A program made the position numbers and the translations under genes. From Deinococcus frigens DSM 12807 (GTDB lineage Bacteria; Deinococcota; Deinococci; Deinococcales; Deinococcaceae): a stretch of DNA of 28,084 nt. The notes under the pieces are model-generated. The model saw nothing but the letters and a program-made list of their open reading frames with translations. It ran no database searches and was not told the DNA's origin. This document shows, piece after piece, positions 9,516 through 17,168 of the stretch; within the stretch, counting starts at the first letter, position 1; each line of letters begins with the position of its first letter. The DNA is taken from positions 1 to 28,084 of the forward strand of contig NZ_JNIW01000048.1 in assembly GCF_000701425.1 (NCBI RefSeq), in the 5' to 3' direction.

Positions 9516-10562
9516 GTGTCAACGATTCAGGATGTCGCGCGGCTGGCCGGGGTTTCTGCTACCACGGCCAAACGTGCGCTGCGCGATCCCGGCAAGCTCA
9601 CGCCGGACACCCTGGCGCGGGTGCAGGCGGCCATTCAGGAGCTGCACTACGAACCCGACGTGCGCGCAGGCAGCCTGCGCGGCGGCCAGAGCCGGACGGT
9701 GGGCCTGGTGGTGGCCAGCATCGTTGAGCCGTTCTTCGCGCAGTTCGCCCGCGCCGCCGCCCGCCATCTCAAGGCCGCCGACTATACACTGATCATCAGC
9801 GAGAACGAGTACAGCGCCCGCCTGGAACTGCCCGAACTGCGCCGGTTGTACGGTCAGCGGGTGGCGGCCATCATGCTGCGGCCCGGGTACGGCGACGACA
9901 GCCGCGAGTACCTGGAACGCCTGCGGGGGCGCGGCCTGTTCATACTGGAATACGACTACGTGCCCGACGGCGCGGCATTTTCTAGCGTCCTGCTGGACAA
10001 CGCCCGCTCCATGCGGGAAGCCGTGGCGTACCTGCATGGGCTGGGTCACACCCGCATCGCCGCGCTGGGCACCTACGATCCCGTGGTCCACCCGGAAGGC
10101 CGGTCGCGGACCTTTCCCCAGGCCATGCGCGACCGGGGCCTGCACGTGCCGCCCGAATACCAGCGCGTGGTGCTGCTGACCGAGGACACCGCCTACGCCC
10201 TGACCCACGAACTCCTGGCGCTGCCCAGCCCGCCCACCGCGCTGATCGCCCTGACCGGCACCCAGGCCATCGGCGCGTTCCGGGCCATCCGCGAGCGCGG
10301 CCTAAGCCTGCCGGGTGACCTCTCGCTGCTGACCTTTGACAACTATCCCTGGACTGCTCTGGTGGACCCGCCGATCACCGTGATCGAGCAACCTGTCGAG
10401 CAGATGGCCGAGACAGCGGCCCGCGCAGTGCTGTGCGCCCTGGAAGGCCAGGATGACGCGGACGGCAAAACCAACCCCCAGCACGCCGTTTTTCCAGGCC
10501 GATTGATCGTGCGCGGCAGTTGCGCCCCGCCCCGGCAGCGCAGATTGGCCCTGACCCGCTGA
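9516..10562 (+). CDS. LacI-family transcriptional regulator (probable smo operon repressor)
   Basis: 348 residues. The N-terminal helix-turn-helix reads TIQDVARLAGVSATTAKRAL (residues 3-22), followed by the hinge and a periplasmic-binding-like effector domain (from about residue 60, SRTVGLVVAS). The GTG start at 9516 was preferred: it places the HTH at the very N-terminus, as in the family, and sits 7 nt after a TACAAT -10, consistent with a leaderless mRNA. It is divergent from smoE with operator-like dyads in between, so control of the polyol operon is the simplest inference; the ROK kinase directly downstream has its own -10 box but could respond to the same sugar. The effector is unknown. 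Confidence 0.85.
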   Translation: MSTIQDVARLAGVSATTAKRALRDPGKLTPDTLARVQAAIQELHYEPDVRAGSLRGGQSRTVGLVVASIVEPFFAQFARAAARHLKAADYTLIISENEYSARLELPELRRLYGQRVAAIMLRPGYGDDSREYLERLRGRGLFILEYDYVPDGAAFSSVLLDNARSMREAVAYLHGLGHTRIAALGTYDPVVHPEGRSRTFPQAMRDRGLHVPPEYQRVVLLTEDTAYALTHELLALPSPPTALIALTGTQAIGAFRAIRERGLSLPGDLSLLTFDNYPWTALVDPPITVIEQPVEQMAETAARAVLCALEGQDDADGKTNPQHAVFPGRLIVRGSCAPPRQRRLALTR

Positions 10563-10593
10563 GGTCCGCCGGAGACAGAACCGCCCGCCGTGC

Positions 10594-10599
10594 TGTAAT
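10594..10599 (+). promoter_or_regulatory. -10 box (TGTAAT) for the ROK kinase
   Basis: TGTAAT ends 6 nt before the ATG at 10606, again a leaderless spacing; no ribosome-binding site precedes this ATG. No convincing -35 was seen. Confidence 0.45.
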
Positions 10600-10605
10600 T
10601 CCCCC

Positions 10606-11496
10606 ATGTCCATCTCCGCATCCCTGCTGGCCCTCGATATCGGCGGCACCTCCATGCGGGCCGCATTGATCGCAGGCGGGCAGATCACCCGCCGCGCCGA
10701 GGTCCGCACGCCCAAGCCCAGCACACCGGGGGCGGTGATTGAGGCGGCATTGACGCTGGCCGCGCCGCTGGCCCCGGACGCCGCCGCCGTCGGCGTGGCC
10801 TGCGCGGGCGCGGTGGCTGCCGGGCGCGTGACCGCCACTGCCGTCCATACCTTTCCCGGCTGGACCGACGTGCCGCTTGAGCAGCAGCTCGGAGCGGCGC
10901 TGGGGCTGCCCTGCGCCGCCCTGAACGACGCCCGCGCCGCCGCCTGGGGCGAGTTTGTGGCGGGAGCCGGACGGGGAACGGGCGAATTCATGTTCATCAC
11001 CGTCAGCACGGGCGTGGGCGCGGGGCTGGTGCTGGGCGGGCGGCTGCATCTGGCGGGCAACGGTCTGGACGCTGAACTGGGCTTCGTGAGCGTGCCTGCC
11101 GTCTGGAAACAGGGGACGCAGGTCTCGCCCCTGGGCGAACTGGGGCCACTGGAATTTGAGACGAGCGGCACGGCGCTGGGCGCTCAGGCGCGGGGCCTGG
11201 GTCTGGCCGACGCCCGCGCCCTGGCCGATGCCGCCGAGGCTGGCGTGGCGCGCGCAGACATGCTGTACCGCAGGTCTGCCACCCTGATCGCCTGGAAAGT
11301 TGCGGACATTGCAGCGTTGCTGGGTGTGACGAGGGTTGCCCTGGGCGGCAGCGTGGGCCTGCGCGCCGGGTATCTGGCGCGGGTGCGCCGCAGCCTGGGC
11401 CTGTTTCCACCGCGCTATCAACCCCAAGTCGTTCACGCCGAGCTGGGCGCGGACGCCGGGTTGATCGGTGCGGGGCTGTGGGCGGGGAGAGGCTGA
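10606..11496 (+). CDS. ROK-family sugar kinase
   Basis: 296 residues with the actin-like fold of ROK kinases. The N-terminal phosphate motif is ALDIGGTSMRAAL (about residues 9-21). The sugar-binding catalytic stretch is NDARAAAWGEF, with the Asp of ND as base (about residues 107-117), and a second phosphate motif STGVGAGLVLGG follows. The usual ROK zinc motif (GH...CxCGxxGCxE) is missing: after the DAELGF stretch there are no clustered cysteines, so this is a zinc-less ROK, as in some N-acetylmannosamine kinases. Cytoplasmic phosphorylation of a hexose is expected, and fructose from the polyol pathway is one option. The absence of an N-terminal HTH shows it is a kinase and not a NagC/XylR-type repressor. 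Confidence 0.8.
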   Translation: MSISASLLALDIGGTSMRAALIAGGQITRRAEVRTPKPSTPGAVIEAALTLAAPLAPDAAAVGVACAGAVAAGRVTATAVHTFPGWTDVPLEQQLGAALGLPCAALNDARAAAWGEFVAGAGRGTGEFMFITVSTGVGAGLVLGGRLHLAGNGLDAELGFVSVPAVWKQGTQVSPLGELGPLEFETSGTALGAQARGLGLADARALADAAEAGVARADMLYRRSATLIAWKVADIAALLGVTRVALGGSVGLRAGYLARVRRSLGLFPPRYQPQVVHAELGADAGLIGAGLWAGRG

Positions 11497-11505
11497 ACCA
11501 GCCCC

Positions 11506-11511
11506 TATACT
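11506..11511 (+). promoter_or_regulatory. -10 box (TATACT) for the kynU leader
   Basis: TATACT ends 7 nt before the ATG at 11519. The transcript would begin at or next to that ATG, so the first thing translated on the kynUA mRNA would be the short leader ORF. No strong -35 is visible. The same spacing is found at 9503. Confidence 0.6.
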
Positions 11512-11518
11512 CCAAACC

Positions 11519-11626
11519 ATGTCCACCGACGGCCCACACCACAGGAGCCACGCCGGGGCGAACGCCATCGCCCGCGCGCTGCGGGCCTGGTGGTGCGCCA
11601 GGCTGGGCCGTCCGCTGCCGGGATGA
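11519..11626 (+). CDS. Candidate tryptophan-sensing leader peptide upstream of kynU
   Basis: A 35-codon ORF that starts at the ATG placed 7 nt after a TATACT -10 box and stops with TGA at 11624-11626, 67 nt before kynU. It begins MSTDGPHH and carries tandem tryptophans (W24-W25, codons TGG TGG at 11588-11593) in the segment ALRAWWCARLGRPLPG at its end. Adjacent Trp codons in a short ORF directly before a tryptophan-degrading operon are the hallmark of a translational sensor, as in trpL or tnaC leaders, although its sequence is not one I recognise. The Trp codons fall within the first of several alternative RNA stems. It has not been shown to be translated; the chance of a random WW in such an ORF is low but not negligible. 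Confidence 0.6.
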   Translation: MSTDGPHHRSHAGANAIARALRAWWCARLGRPLPG

Positions 11627-11677
11627 GACGTTTTCCTGCTGTCGGCCCACGCTCCTGCGGGCCAGGTGCCCGCCTTT
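11583..11677 (+). promoter_or_regulatory. Candidate attenuator with alternating RNA stems upstream of kynU
   Basis: Five segments can pair in sequence. A (11585-11590, GCCTGG, containing W24) pairs with B (11598-11603, CCAGGC). B' (11604-11610, TGGGCCG) pairs perfectly with C (11643-11649, CGGCCCA). C can instead pair with D (GGCCC 11644-11648 with GGGCC 11659-11663). D can pair with E (GCGGGC 11657-11662 with GCCCGC 11668-11673), a 6-bp hairpin followed by CTTT, a weak terminator. B':C permits D:E, whereas C:D prevents it. A ribosome that reaches the leader stop (11624) would cover B', freeing C to pair with D; one stalled at the Trp codons would leave B' mostly free. The model predicts expression when Trp is plentiful. 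Pairings are seen; the mechanism is inferred. Confidence 0.45.
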
Positions 11678-11693
11678 CCTGTGAGGTTCCATC

Positions 11694-12941
11694 ATGACCG
11701 TATTTGACCGCCTGTTCGCCGATTCTGGCCTGAGCCAGTTGCAGGAGAAAGACGCCCGCGATCCACTGGCCCACAAACGCGCCGAATTTAAGCTGCCGGA
11801 GGGCGTGATCTATCTGGACGGCAACAGTCTGGGCGCGCTGCCGCTCAGCGTCCCCGCCCGCCTGGCCCGCGTGGCCGAGGAGGAATGGGGCGGTCAGCTC
11901 ATCCGCTCGTGGACCGCCAATGCCGAGGCCGCGCAGGACTGGATGAACCTGCCGGACCGCGTGGCCGCCAGGATCGCCCCGCTGATCGGCGCGCAACCGC
12001 AAGAGGTTGCGGTGGGCGACAGCACCAGCGTCAACCTCTTCAAGCTGCTGGCCGCCGCGCTGCACATGGCCGCGCCCGAACGCCGCATCATCCTGACCGA
12101 CGCTGACAATTTCCCCACAGACCTGTATATGGCACAGGGTCTGAACGCGCTGCTGGGTGGACGCTATGAGCTGCGGCGCGTGCCAGGCGCGGAGCTGGAG
12201 GCGAACCTGACCGATGAAGTCGCCCTGACCCTGCTGACCGAGGTGGATTACCGTACCGGGCGCAAACTGGATCTGGCCGGGCTGACGGCAAAGGCACAGC
12301 AGCGCGGCATCCTGACCATCTGGGATCTGGCGCATTCCGCCGGGGCGTTCCCGGTGGACCTGAAGGGCGCGGGGGCCGATTTTGCGGTGGGCTGCGGTTA
12401 CAAGTACCTCAACGGCGGCCCCGGCGCACCCAGTTTTCTGTTTGTCGCCGAGCGGCATCACGGTTCGGCCCCCGCGTTCCTGAGCGGCTGGATGGGCCAC
12501 GCCGATCCCTTCGAGATGGCCCGCGACTTCACCCCCGCCCCCGGCGCGCGGCGCTACGTGGTGGGCACGCCCACGGTTCTCAGCCTGAGCGCGCTGGACG
12601 CCGCGCTGGAGGTGTTCGCGGATGTGGATATGGGGCAACTGCGGGCCAAGTCGCTGTCGCTGACCGATACGTTTATCGAATTGATGGAACCGCTGACCGC
12701 CCGGTATCCGCTCAAACTGGTAACGCCCCGCAACCACGCCGAGCGCGGCAGTCAGGTGTCCTACCAGCATCCGCAGGCGCAGCAGGTCATGCATAAGCTG
12801 ATCGAGCGGGGCGTTCTGGGTGATTTCCGCACGCCGGATATCCTGCGCTTCGGCTTCACGCCGCTGTACCACTCGCACGCGGACGTGTGGCGGGCGGTGC
12901 AGGGCATCAAGACGGTGCTGGAGGAAGGCGGGGAGGCGTGA
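11694..12941 (+). CDS. kynU: Kynureninase
   Basis: 415-residue fold-type I PLP enzyme that hydrolyses kynurenine to anthranilate and alanine (or 3-hydroxykynurenine to 3-hydroxyanthranilate) in the cytoplasm. Visible family motifs are YLDGNSLG near residue 40, DSTSVNLFK near 110, IWDLAHSAG (PLP-binding Asp region), and the Schiff-base lysine K237 in GCGYKYLNGGPG. Length matches the family. The start ATG at 11694 has GAGG about 9 nt upstream. It overlaps the next gene by 4 nt (GTGA), so kynU and kynA are coupled. A Trp-rich leader ORF and alternating hairpins precede it, suggesting attenuation by tryptophan supply. No kynurenine formamidase gene (kynB) is present in the window. Confidence 0.93.
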   Translation: MTVFDRLFADSGLSQLQEKDARDPLAHKRAEFKLPEGVIYLDGNSLGALPLSVPARLARVAEEEWGGQLIRSWTANAEAAQDWMNLPDRVAARIAPLIGAQPQEVAVGDSTSVNLFKLLAAALHMAAPERRIILTDADNFPTDLYMAQGLNALLGGRYELRRVPGAELEANLTDEVALTLLTEVDYRTGRKLDLAGLTAKAQQRGILTIWDLAHSAGAFPVDLKGAGADFAVGCGYKYLNGGPGAPSFLFVAERHHGSAPAFLSGWMGHADPFEMARDFTPAPGARRYVVGTPTVLSLSALDAALEVFADVDMGQLRAKSLSLTDTFIELMEPLTARYPLKLVTPRNHAERGSQVSYQHPQAQQVMHKLIERGVLGDFRTPDILRFGFTPLYHSHADVWRAVQGIKTVLEEGGEA

Positions 12942-13789
12942 CCGGCGCAGACCAGAATACCCCCGGCCAGAATGCCCCCGAGCGCGCCCACACCGACTTT
13001 TCCCAGAGCCTCAGCTACGGCGATTACCTGCGCCTGGACACGCTCAGGGCCGCCCATCAGCCCATCACGGCGGCGCACGACGAACACCTGTTCATCACGG
13101 TCCACCACGTTTCGGAGGTGTGGCTGGAGCTGATCGTGCGCGAGTTGCGGGCGGCCATGACGCTGCTGGAAGGCGGCATCACCGACGCGCCGCTGAAGAT
13201 GCTGACCCGCGTGGTGCGCGCCCAGGAGCAACTGACCAACGCCTGGGAAGTGCTGAAGACCATGACCCCCGCCGACTACTTGCAATTCCGCCATGCCTTC
13301 GGGCAGGCGTCGGGCTTCCAGTCGGCCAGCTACCGCACGGTGGAATTCTTGCTGGGCAACCGCCGCGCCGTGCTGCTGCGTCCGCACGAACACCGGCCCG
13401 ATCTGCACGGCCCGCTGGAGGCCGATCTCAACGCCCCCAGCGTCTACGATCTGGCCCTGAACCTGCTGGCCGAGCGCGGGCTGCCGGTACCGGACGAGGT
13501 GCTGCACCGTGACCTGACCCTGCCCCCGGTCCTGAACGAAACGGTGCTGGACTCCTGGCTGACCGTATACCGCGATCCCCAGACCTACTGGGACCTGTAC
13601 GAGCTGGCCGAGAAGCTGCTGGATGTAGAGGACAACTTCCGGCGCTGGCGCTTCAACCACCTGACCACCGTGGAGCGCACGATTGGCTTCAAGGCCGGAT
13701 CGGGCGGCACCAGCGGTGCGGGCTACCTGCGCGGCGTGCTGGGCGTGGTCCTGTTCCCGGAGTTGTGGGAAGTCAGAACGCGGCTGTAG
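12938..13789 (+). CDS. kynA: Tryptophan 2,3-dioxygenase
   Basis: 283-residue heme enzyme that opens the indole ring of L-tryptophan to N-formylkynurenine, the first step of the kynurenine pathway. Family motifs are the N-terminal LSYGDYLRLDTLRAAHQP, the HHVSEVWLELIVREL helix, and the C-terminal RFNHLTTVERTIGFKAGSGG segment, in which H241 fits the axial heme ligand. The start GTG at 12938 was chosen because it forms a GTGA overlap with the kynU stop; the earlier in-frame Met at 12887 would lie deep inside kynU. The N-terminal 17 residues are Asn/Gln/Pro-rich and poorly conserved in type. With kynU it should convert tryptophan towards anthranilate, given a formamidase encoded elsewhere. Confidence 0.93.
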   Translation: MTGADQNTPGQNAPERAHTDFSQSLSYGDYLRLDTLRAAHQPITAAHDEHLFITVHHVSEVWLELIVRELRAAMTLLEGGITDAPLKMLTRVVRAQEQLTNAWEVLKTMTPADYLQFRHAFGQASGFQSASYRTVEFLLGNRRAVLLRPHEHRPDLHGPLEADLNAPSVYDLALNLLAERGLPVPDEVLHRDLTLPPVLNETVLDSWLTVYRDPQTYWDLYELAEKLLDVEDNFRRWRFNHLTTVERTIGFKAGSGGTSGAGYLRGVLGVVLFPELWEVRTRL

Positions 13790-13831
13790 CGGGGGATCGA
13801 ACCAGAACCTCCGAATTCACGTACCAGCAGT

Positions 13832-13857
13832 ATCCGATTCCCAACATCCGATTCCCA
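13832..13857. repeat. Tandem 12-mer direct repeat upstream of the DUF302 gene
   Basis: ATCCGATTCCCA occurs twice with 2 nt between (13832-13843 and 13846-13857), a 14-bp period, ending 32 nt before the DUF302 start. It could be a binding site for a dimeric regulator on one helix face, or simple slippage; no function can be assigned. Confidence 0.6.
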
Positions 13858-13889
13858 GTGCCCTCTCAGAGACGTCCAAAGGAGATTTC

Positions 13890-14363
13890 ATGTCCCGACA
13901 CTCGACCCTGTTCAGCGCCGCCATCCTGACCGCCAGCCTCAGCATCGCCTCTGCCGGAGGTGCCGAGCCAATGGGCAGCGGCCTGGTCAGCATGCCCAGC
14001 CCCTACAGCGTGGGCGAGACGCTGGACCGCGTGACCACTGCTGCTGCCGCGCTCGATTTTGGCGTGGCCGCGCGCATCAACCACGCCCAGGCCGCGCAGA
14101 AGGTGGGGCTGGAACTGCGGCCCACCGAGGTGCTGCTGGTGGGCAATCCCAGGGGCGGCACGGCGCTGATGCTGTGCGCGCAGACGGTGGCGATTGATCT
14201 GCCGGTCAAGTTCCTGGCCTATCAGGACGCCGCCGGGCAGGTCTGGCTGACCTACAACGATCCGGCCTACCTGATGTCGCGGCACAACGCCAGCGGCTGC
14301 AACGAGGCCTTCGCCAAGGCAGGCGGGGCGCTGAAGATGATTGCGATGAACGCCCTGAAATAG
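13890..14363 (+). CDS. Secreted DUF302 domain protein
   Basis: 157 residues. An N-terminal signal peptide (charged start, hydrophobic core to about residue 22, ending ASAGGA) is followed by one DUF302 domain, recognisable from the YSVGETLDRVTTAAAALDFGVAARINH start, the TEVLLVGNPRGGTALM centre and the VWLTYNDPAYLM end. DUF302 proteins are small, mostly extracytoplasmic and of unknown biochemical role. The start ATG at 13890 follows AAAGGAG with 5-6 nt spacing, overriding the longer reading frame that begins in kynA. It lies 100 bp after kynA on the same strand, preceded by a tandem 12-mer repeat, and ends at a strong terminator hairpin. A link to tryptophan breakdown is not supported beyond adjacency. 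Confidence 0.85.
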   Translation: MSRHSTLFSAAILTASLSIASAGGAEPMGSGLVSMPSPYSVGETLDRVTTAAAALDFGVAARINHAQAAQKVGLELRPTEVLLVGNPRGGTALMLCAQTVAIDLPVKFLAYQDAAGQVWLTYNDPAYLMSRHNASGCNEAFAKAGGALKMIAMNALK

Positions 14364-14376
14364 CGCGTTGGTCACA

Positions 14377-14424
14377 GCGAATGCGAGGGGTTCCAGCTTT
14401 GATACCGCAACCCCTCGCATTTGC
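14377..14424. terminator. Bidirectional terminator hairpin between DUF302 and xylB
   Basis: A 16-bp stem (14377-14392 with 14409-14424, including a 13-bp perfect core 14380-14392/14409-14421 and one G-U pair) closes a 16-nt loop. It sits between convergent genes, 13 nt after the DUF302 stop and 13 nt after the xylB stop on the other strand. U-runs are weak, but position and stability favour transcription termination in both directions. Confidence 0.7.
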
Positions 14425-14437
14425 CGTGAAAACCCCG

Positions 14438-15907
14438 CTAGGCGTTGGGGCCTGGCAGTGCCTCCAGCGCCGCCGCGTGCTGCTCCAGCGCCCGCTTCAT
14501 CGGCTGCGGCGAGACGGCCTCACCCTCGGGCCTGAGCGTGTCCATCACCGCTTTCAGGTCGGGAAACAGTCCGGCGGCGGGCATGGCGAGCAGCGCCGCC
14601 CCCTCCGCCGCGCCGGGAGCGTGCTTAATGTGCTGGACGGGCAATTCCAGCGCGCCGCTGACCAGACCCAGCCACAGGTCGCTGCGTGCGCCGCCGCCGG
14701 TGGCCAGCAGGGTGGTCAGGCTGGAAAGGGGCTGCATGACCCGGTAGGTATCGGACAGCGCGCAGACGGTGCCTTCCAGCAGCGCGCGGACCAGATGCGA
14801 GCGGCGGTGCGCCAGGCTCAGGCCGGACCACGAGCCGCGCAGATCGGGGTTCATCAGCGGGCTGCGTTCTCCGGCCAGGTAGGGCAGGAAGGTCACATCC
14901 TCGGAGCCGTCTGGAACGGTGGCCGCCTCATCCAGTAGAGAGGGGAAGTCGGTTTCGGGGGCCAGCGCGTCGTGGAACCATTGCAGTGCCCCGGCACACG
15001 CCAGCGTGACGCCCAGCAGGTTGTAGCCGCCGTCGGCGTGGGCGAACAGGTGGACGCGGCCCTGCGGGTCAGGAGTGGGCGTGTCCAGTGGGGCAAACAG
15101 CACGCCGCTGGTTCCCAGGCTGACGCTGCCCACGCCGGGGCGGTGCGCCCCCAGGCCCAGGCCGATGCCCGCCGCCGCATTGTCGCCGCCCCCCGCCACA
15201 ATCTTGAGGTCAGTGGGTAATCCGGTCTGCGCCGCCAAACCGGGCAGAATCTGGCCCACCACCGCCCAGGAGTCCACCACTTCAGGGAACAGCTCTACAT
15301 TCAGCGAGAGGGCGTTCAGGACGTCCATATCCCAGCTCTTGGCCGCCAGGTTCAACGCGCCAATCCCCGAAGCGTCGGACGGCTCGGTGAAGAAATTGCC
15401 GGTCAGGACGTAGCTCAGGTAATCCTTGGGCAGCAGCAATTTGTGGAGGCGAGCAAAGTTCTCCGGTTCGGCCTGACGCAGCCACAGCAGCTTGGGCAAC
15501 TGGAAGCCGGTCACGGCGCGGTTGCCGGTGCGGGCGATCAATTCCTCGCGCGGGATTCTGGCCTCGATCTCGTCTACCGCCGCCCCGGTGCGCTGATCGT
15601 TCCAGAGCGGCGCGGGGCGGATGATCTCGCCGCCCGCAGCCAGAAAGACCGCGCCGTGCATCTGCCCGCTGAGGCCCAGCGCCAGCGGAGTGCGGCCATC
15701 TGCCTTCAGCGTTCCGGCCAGTTCCTTTAAGGCGTCCAGGGTGGCCGAGGCCCAGTCCTGCGGGCGCTGCTCGGTCCAGCCGGGCTGCGGGGTCAGCAGC
15801 GGATAGGCGCGCGTGGTGCTGGCGACCACCCTGCCGCCCGCGTCCAGCGCCACCGCCTTGACGCCGCTGGTGCCGATATCGATGCCCAGCGTGACGGGGT
15901 TGCTCAT
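14438..15907 (-). CDS. xylB: Xylulokinase
   Basis: 489-residue FGGY-family kinase that phosphorylates D-xylulose to xylulose 5-phosphate, feeding the pentose phosphate pathway. The N-terminal phosphate motif is [11 protein letters not shown] (residues 8-18), the sugar-binding SGQMHG lies at 80-85 (hallmark of xylulokinases), and the catalytic base D242 is in GGGDNAAAG. The C-terminal ATP site GGGARSDLW is present. Length equals the family norm. The start ATG overlaps the xylA stop as ATGA (15904-15907), so synthesis is coupled to xylose isomerase. It ends at the convergent terminator hairpin at 14377-14424. Confidence 0.95.
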   Translation of the reverse strand: MSNPVTLGIDIGTSGVKAVALDAGGRVVASTTRAYPLLTPQPGWTEQRPQDWASATLDALKELAGTLKADGRTPLALGLSGQMHGAVFLAAGGEIIRPAPLWNDQRTGAAVDEIEARIPREELIARTGNRAVTGFQLPKLLWLRQAEPENFARLHKLLLPKDYLSYVLTGNFFTEPSDASGIGALNLAAKSWDMDVLNALSLNVELFPEVVDSWAVVGQILPGLAAQTGLPTDLKIVAGGGDNAAAGIGLGLGAHRPGVGSVSLGTSGVLFAPLDTPTPDPQGRVHLFAHADGGYNLLGVTLACAGALQWFHDALAPETDFPSLLDEAATVPDGSEDVTFLPYLAGERSPLMNPDLRGSWSGLSLAHRRSHLVRALLEGTVCALSDTYRVMQPLSSLTTLLATGGGARSDLWLGLVSGALELPVQHIKHAPGAAEGAALLAMPAAGLFPDLKAVMDTLRPEGEAVSPQPMKRALEQHAAALEALPGPNA

Positions 15908-17070
15908 CCCCTCACGCCCATCAACAGCTCGGTGGTCATCTGGTCCAGCGCTTCCAGGCCCGGACCACGCACGCCCAGCGCCGCGCGGTCAAAGGTACGG
16001 TTCTTGAGGGCCTCGGCGTTCTCAGGCGAGAACTTGCTCAGGGCGGCCAGCTCCCCGTCCTCCACACGGTAGGCTTCCAGCGCCGCCGTGATCTCGGAGT
16101 CGGCGCGGAACTGGGCCACCTTGTCTTTCAGGATCAGGTAGGTCCGCATGCAGCCGCGCGTAAAGGTCCACACGCCCGCCTCGTCCTCGGTGCGCAGGGC
16201 GTGGGCGTCGAAGTGCAGCGGGCCGCTGTAGCCGCCCTCTTCGAGCAGCATGACGGTAAAGAAGGCTCCCTTGATGTTCTCCGCGCCGAAGCGCAGGTCC
16301 TGATCGAAGCGGCCCATCTTCTGATCGTTCAGATCGACGTGGTAGAGCTTGCCCGCGTCCAGCGCCTGGGCAAGCGCGTGCGGGAAGCTGAGGCCCGCCA
16401 TCGTCTCGTGGGCAAATTCGGGGTTGACACCGAACAGCTCCGGCTTGTCCAGCGTGGGAATAAAGCCCAGGGCGCTGCCCACGGTGGGCAAAAAGATGTC
16501 GGCGCGCGGCTCGTTGGGCTTGGGTTCCAGCGCGAAGCGGTAGCCGTAGCCCTGCGCCTCACTGTATTCGGCCAGGAAATTCAGGCTCTCGCGGAACCAG
16601 GCCAGCGCGTCCATCAATTTGCCGCCCGCGTCCACTTCCGTTCCCTCGCGGCCACCCCAGAACACATAGGTCTGTGCGCCCAGTTCGGCTCCCAGATCCA
16701 TCGAGCGCATGGTTTTCTGGAGCGCATAGGCGCGCACGCGGCGGTCTGCGCTGGTGAACGCGCCGTCCTTGAACGCCGGATCGCCGAACAGGTTGGTGGT
16801 GGCCATCGGCACCTTCAGGCCGGTTTCAGACAGCGCGGCTTTCAGGTCCGAAACGATCCGGTCACGCTCAGCCGCCGTGGCGTCAATCGGCACCAAATCG
16901 TTGTCGTGCAGGTTGATGCCCGACGCGCCCAGCTCGGCCAGCTTGCGCACGATGTACGGCGCGCTCAGCGGCTGCCGGGTAGGTTCGCCAAACGGATCGC
17001 GCCCGACATTGCCGACGGTCCAGAGGCCAAAGGTGAACCGATCTGCGGGGGTGGGATTGAAGTCGGTCAT
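15904..17070 (-). CDS. xylA: Xylose isomerase (class I)
   Basis: 388 residues, the short class I type found in Thermus and actinomycetes. It interconverts D-xylose and D-xylulose with two divalent metals. Motifs: LHDNDL with catalytic His55 and Asp58, [18 protein letters not shown] (metal-binding Glu and Lys), [11 protein letters not shown], and LYHVDLNDQ. The start ATG at 17070 follows AGGAGG by 4 nt. A perfect TATAAT (17083-17088) and a LacI-type operator (17090-17103) lie immediately upstream, so it has its own repressible promoter even though the regulator gene ends only 98 bp upstream on the same strand. It is coupled to xylB by an ATGA overlap. Confidence 0.96.
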   Translation of the reverse strand: MTDFNPTPADRFTFGLWTVGNVGRDPFGEPTRQPLSAPYIVRKLAELGASGINLHDNDLVPIDATAAERDRIVSDLKAALSETGLKVPMATTNLFGDPAFKDGAFTSADRRVRAYALQKTMRSMDLGAELGAQTYVFWGGREGTEVDAGGKLMDALAWFRESLNFLAEYSEAQGYGYRFALEPKPNEPRADIFLPTVGSALGFIPTLDKPELFGVNPEFAHETMAGLSFPHALAQALDAGKLYHVDLNDQKMGRFDQDLRFGAENIKGAFFTVMLLEEGGYSGPLHFDAHALRTEDEAGVWTFTRGCMRTYLILKDKVAQFRADSEITAALEAYRVEDGELAALSKFSPENAEALKNRTFDRAALGVRGPGLEALDQMTTELLMGVRG

Positions 17071-17082
17071 GGTTCCTCCTAC

Positions 17083-17088
17083 ATTATA
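17083..17088 (-). promoter_or_regulatory. -10 box (TATAAT) of the xylA promoter
   Basis: A perfect -10 hexamer on the minus strand, 12 nt from the xylA ATG. The operator occupies the spacer directly upstream, so bound repressor would block polymerase. No good -35 is visible. Initiation 6-7 nt downstream would fall inside the AGGAGG ribosome-binding site. Confidence 0.55.
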
Positions 17089-17089
17089 A

Positions 17090-17103
17090 CGAAATCGTTT
17101 TCG
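17090..17103. promoter_or_regulatory. LacI-type operator at the xylA promoter (CGAAATCGTTTTCG)
   Basis: 14-bp near-perfect palindrome with central CG; six of seven base pairs are symmetric. It fits the LacI-family operator form and abuts the xylA -10 box. An identical 14-mer occurs at 24477-24490 and a variant with the same symmetric positions at 19814-19827. The LacI regulator encoded directly upstream is the likely binder. Confidence 0.75.
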
Positions 17104-17168
17104 CCAAATGGACTGGACTAGATGCGGTTGATGCTTGGGCCTGGGGACCGGGAGAGTCGCAGACGGGT

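Noticed and set aside
11505..12878. 457-codon minus-strand open frame opposite kynU
   Set aside because: Antisense shadow: low-complexity Gln/Arg/Gly-rich product, no motif, fully covered by kynU.
16862..16875. Partial CGAAACGATC match to the LacI operator within xylA
   Set aside because: Lacks the second half of the palindrome and the central spacing, unlike the three accepted copies.
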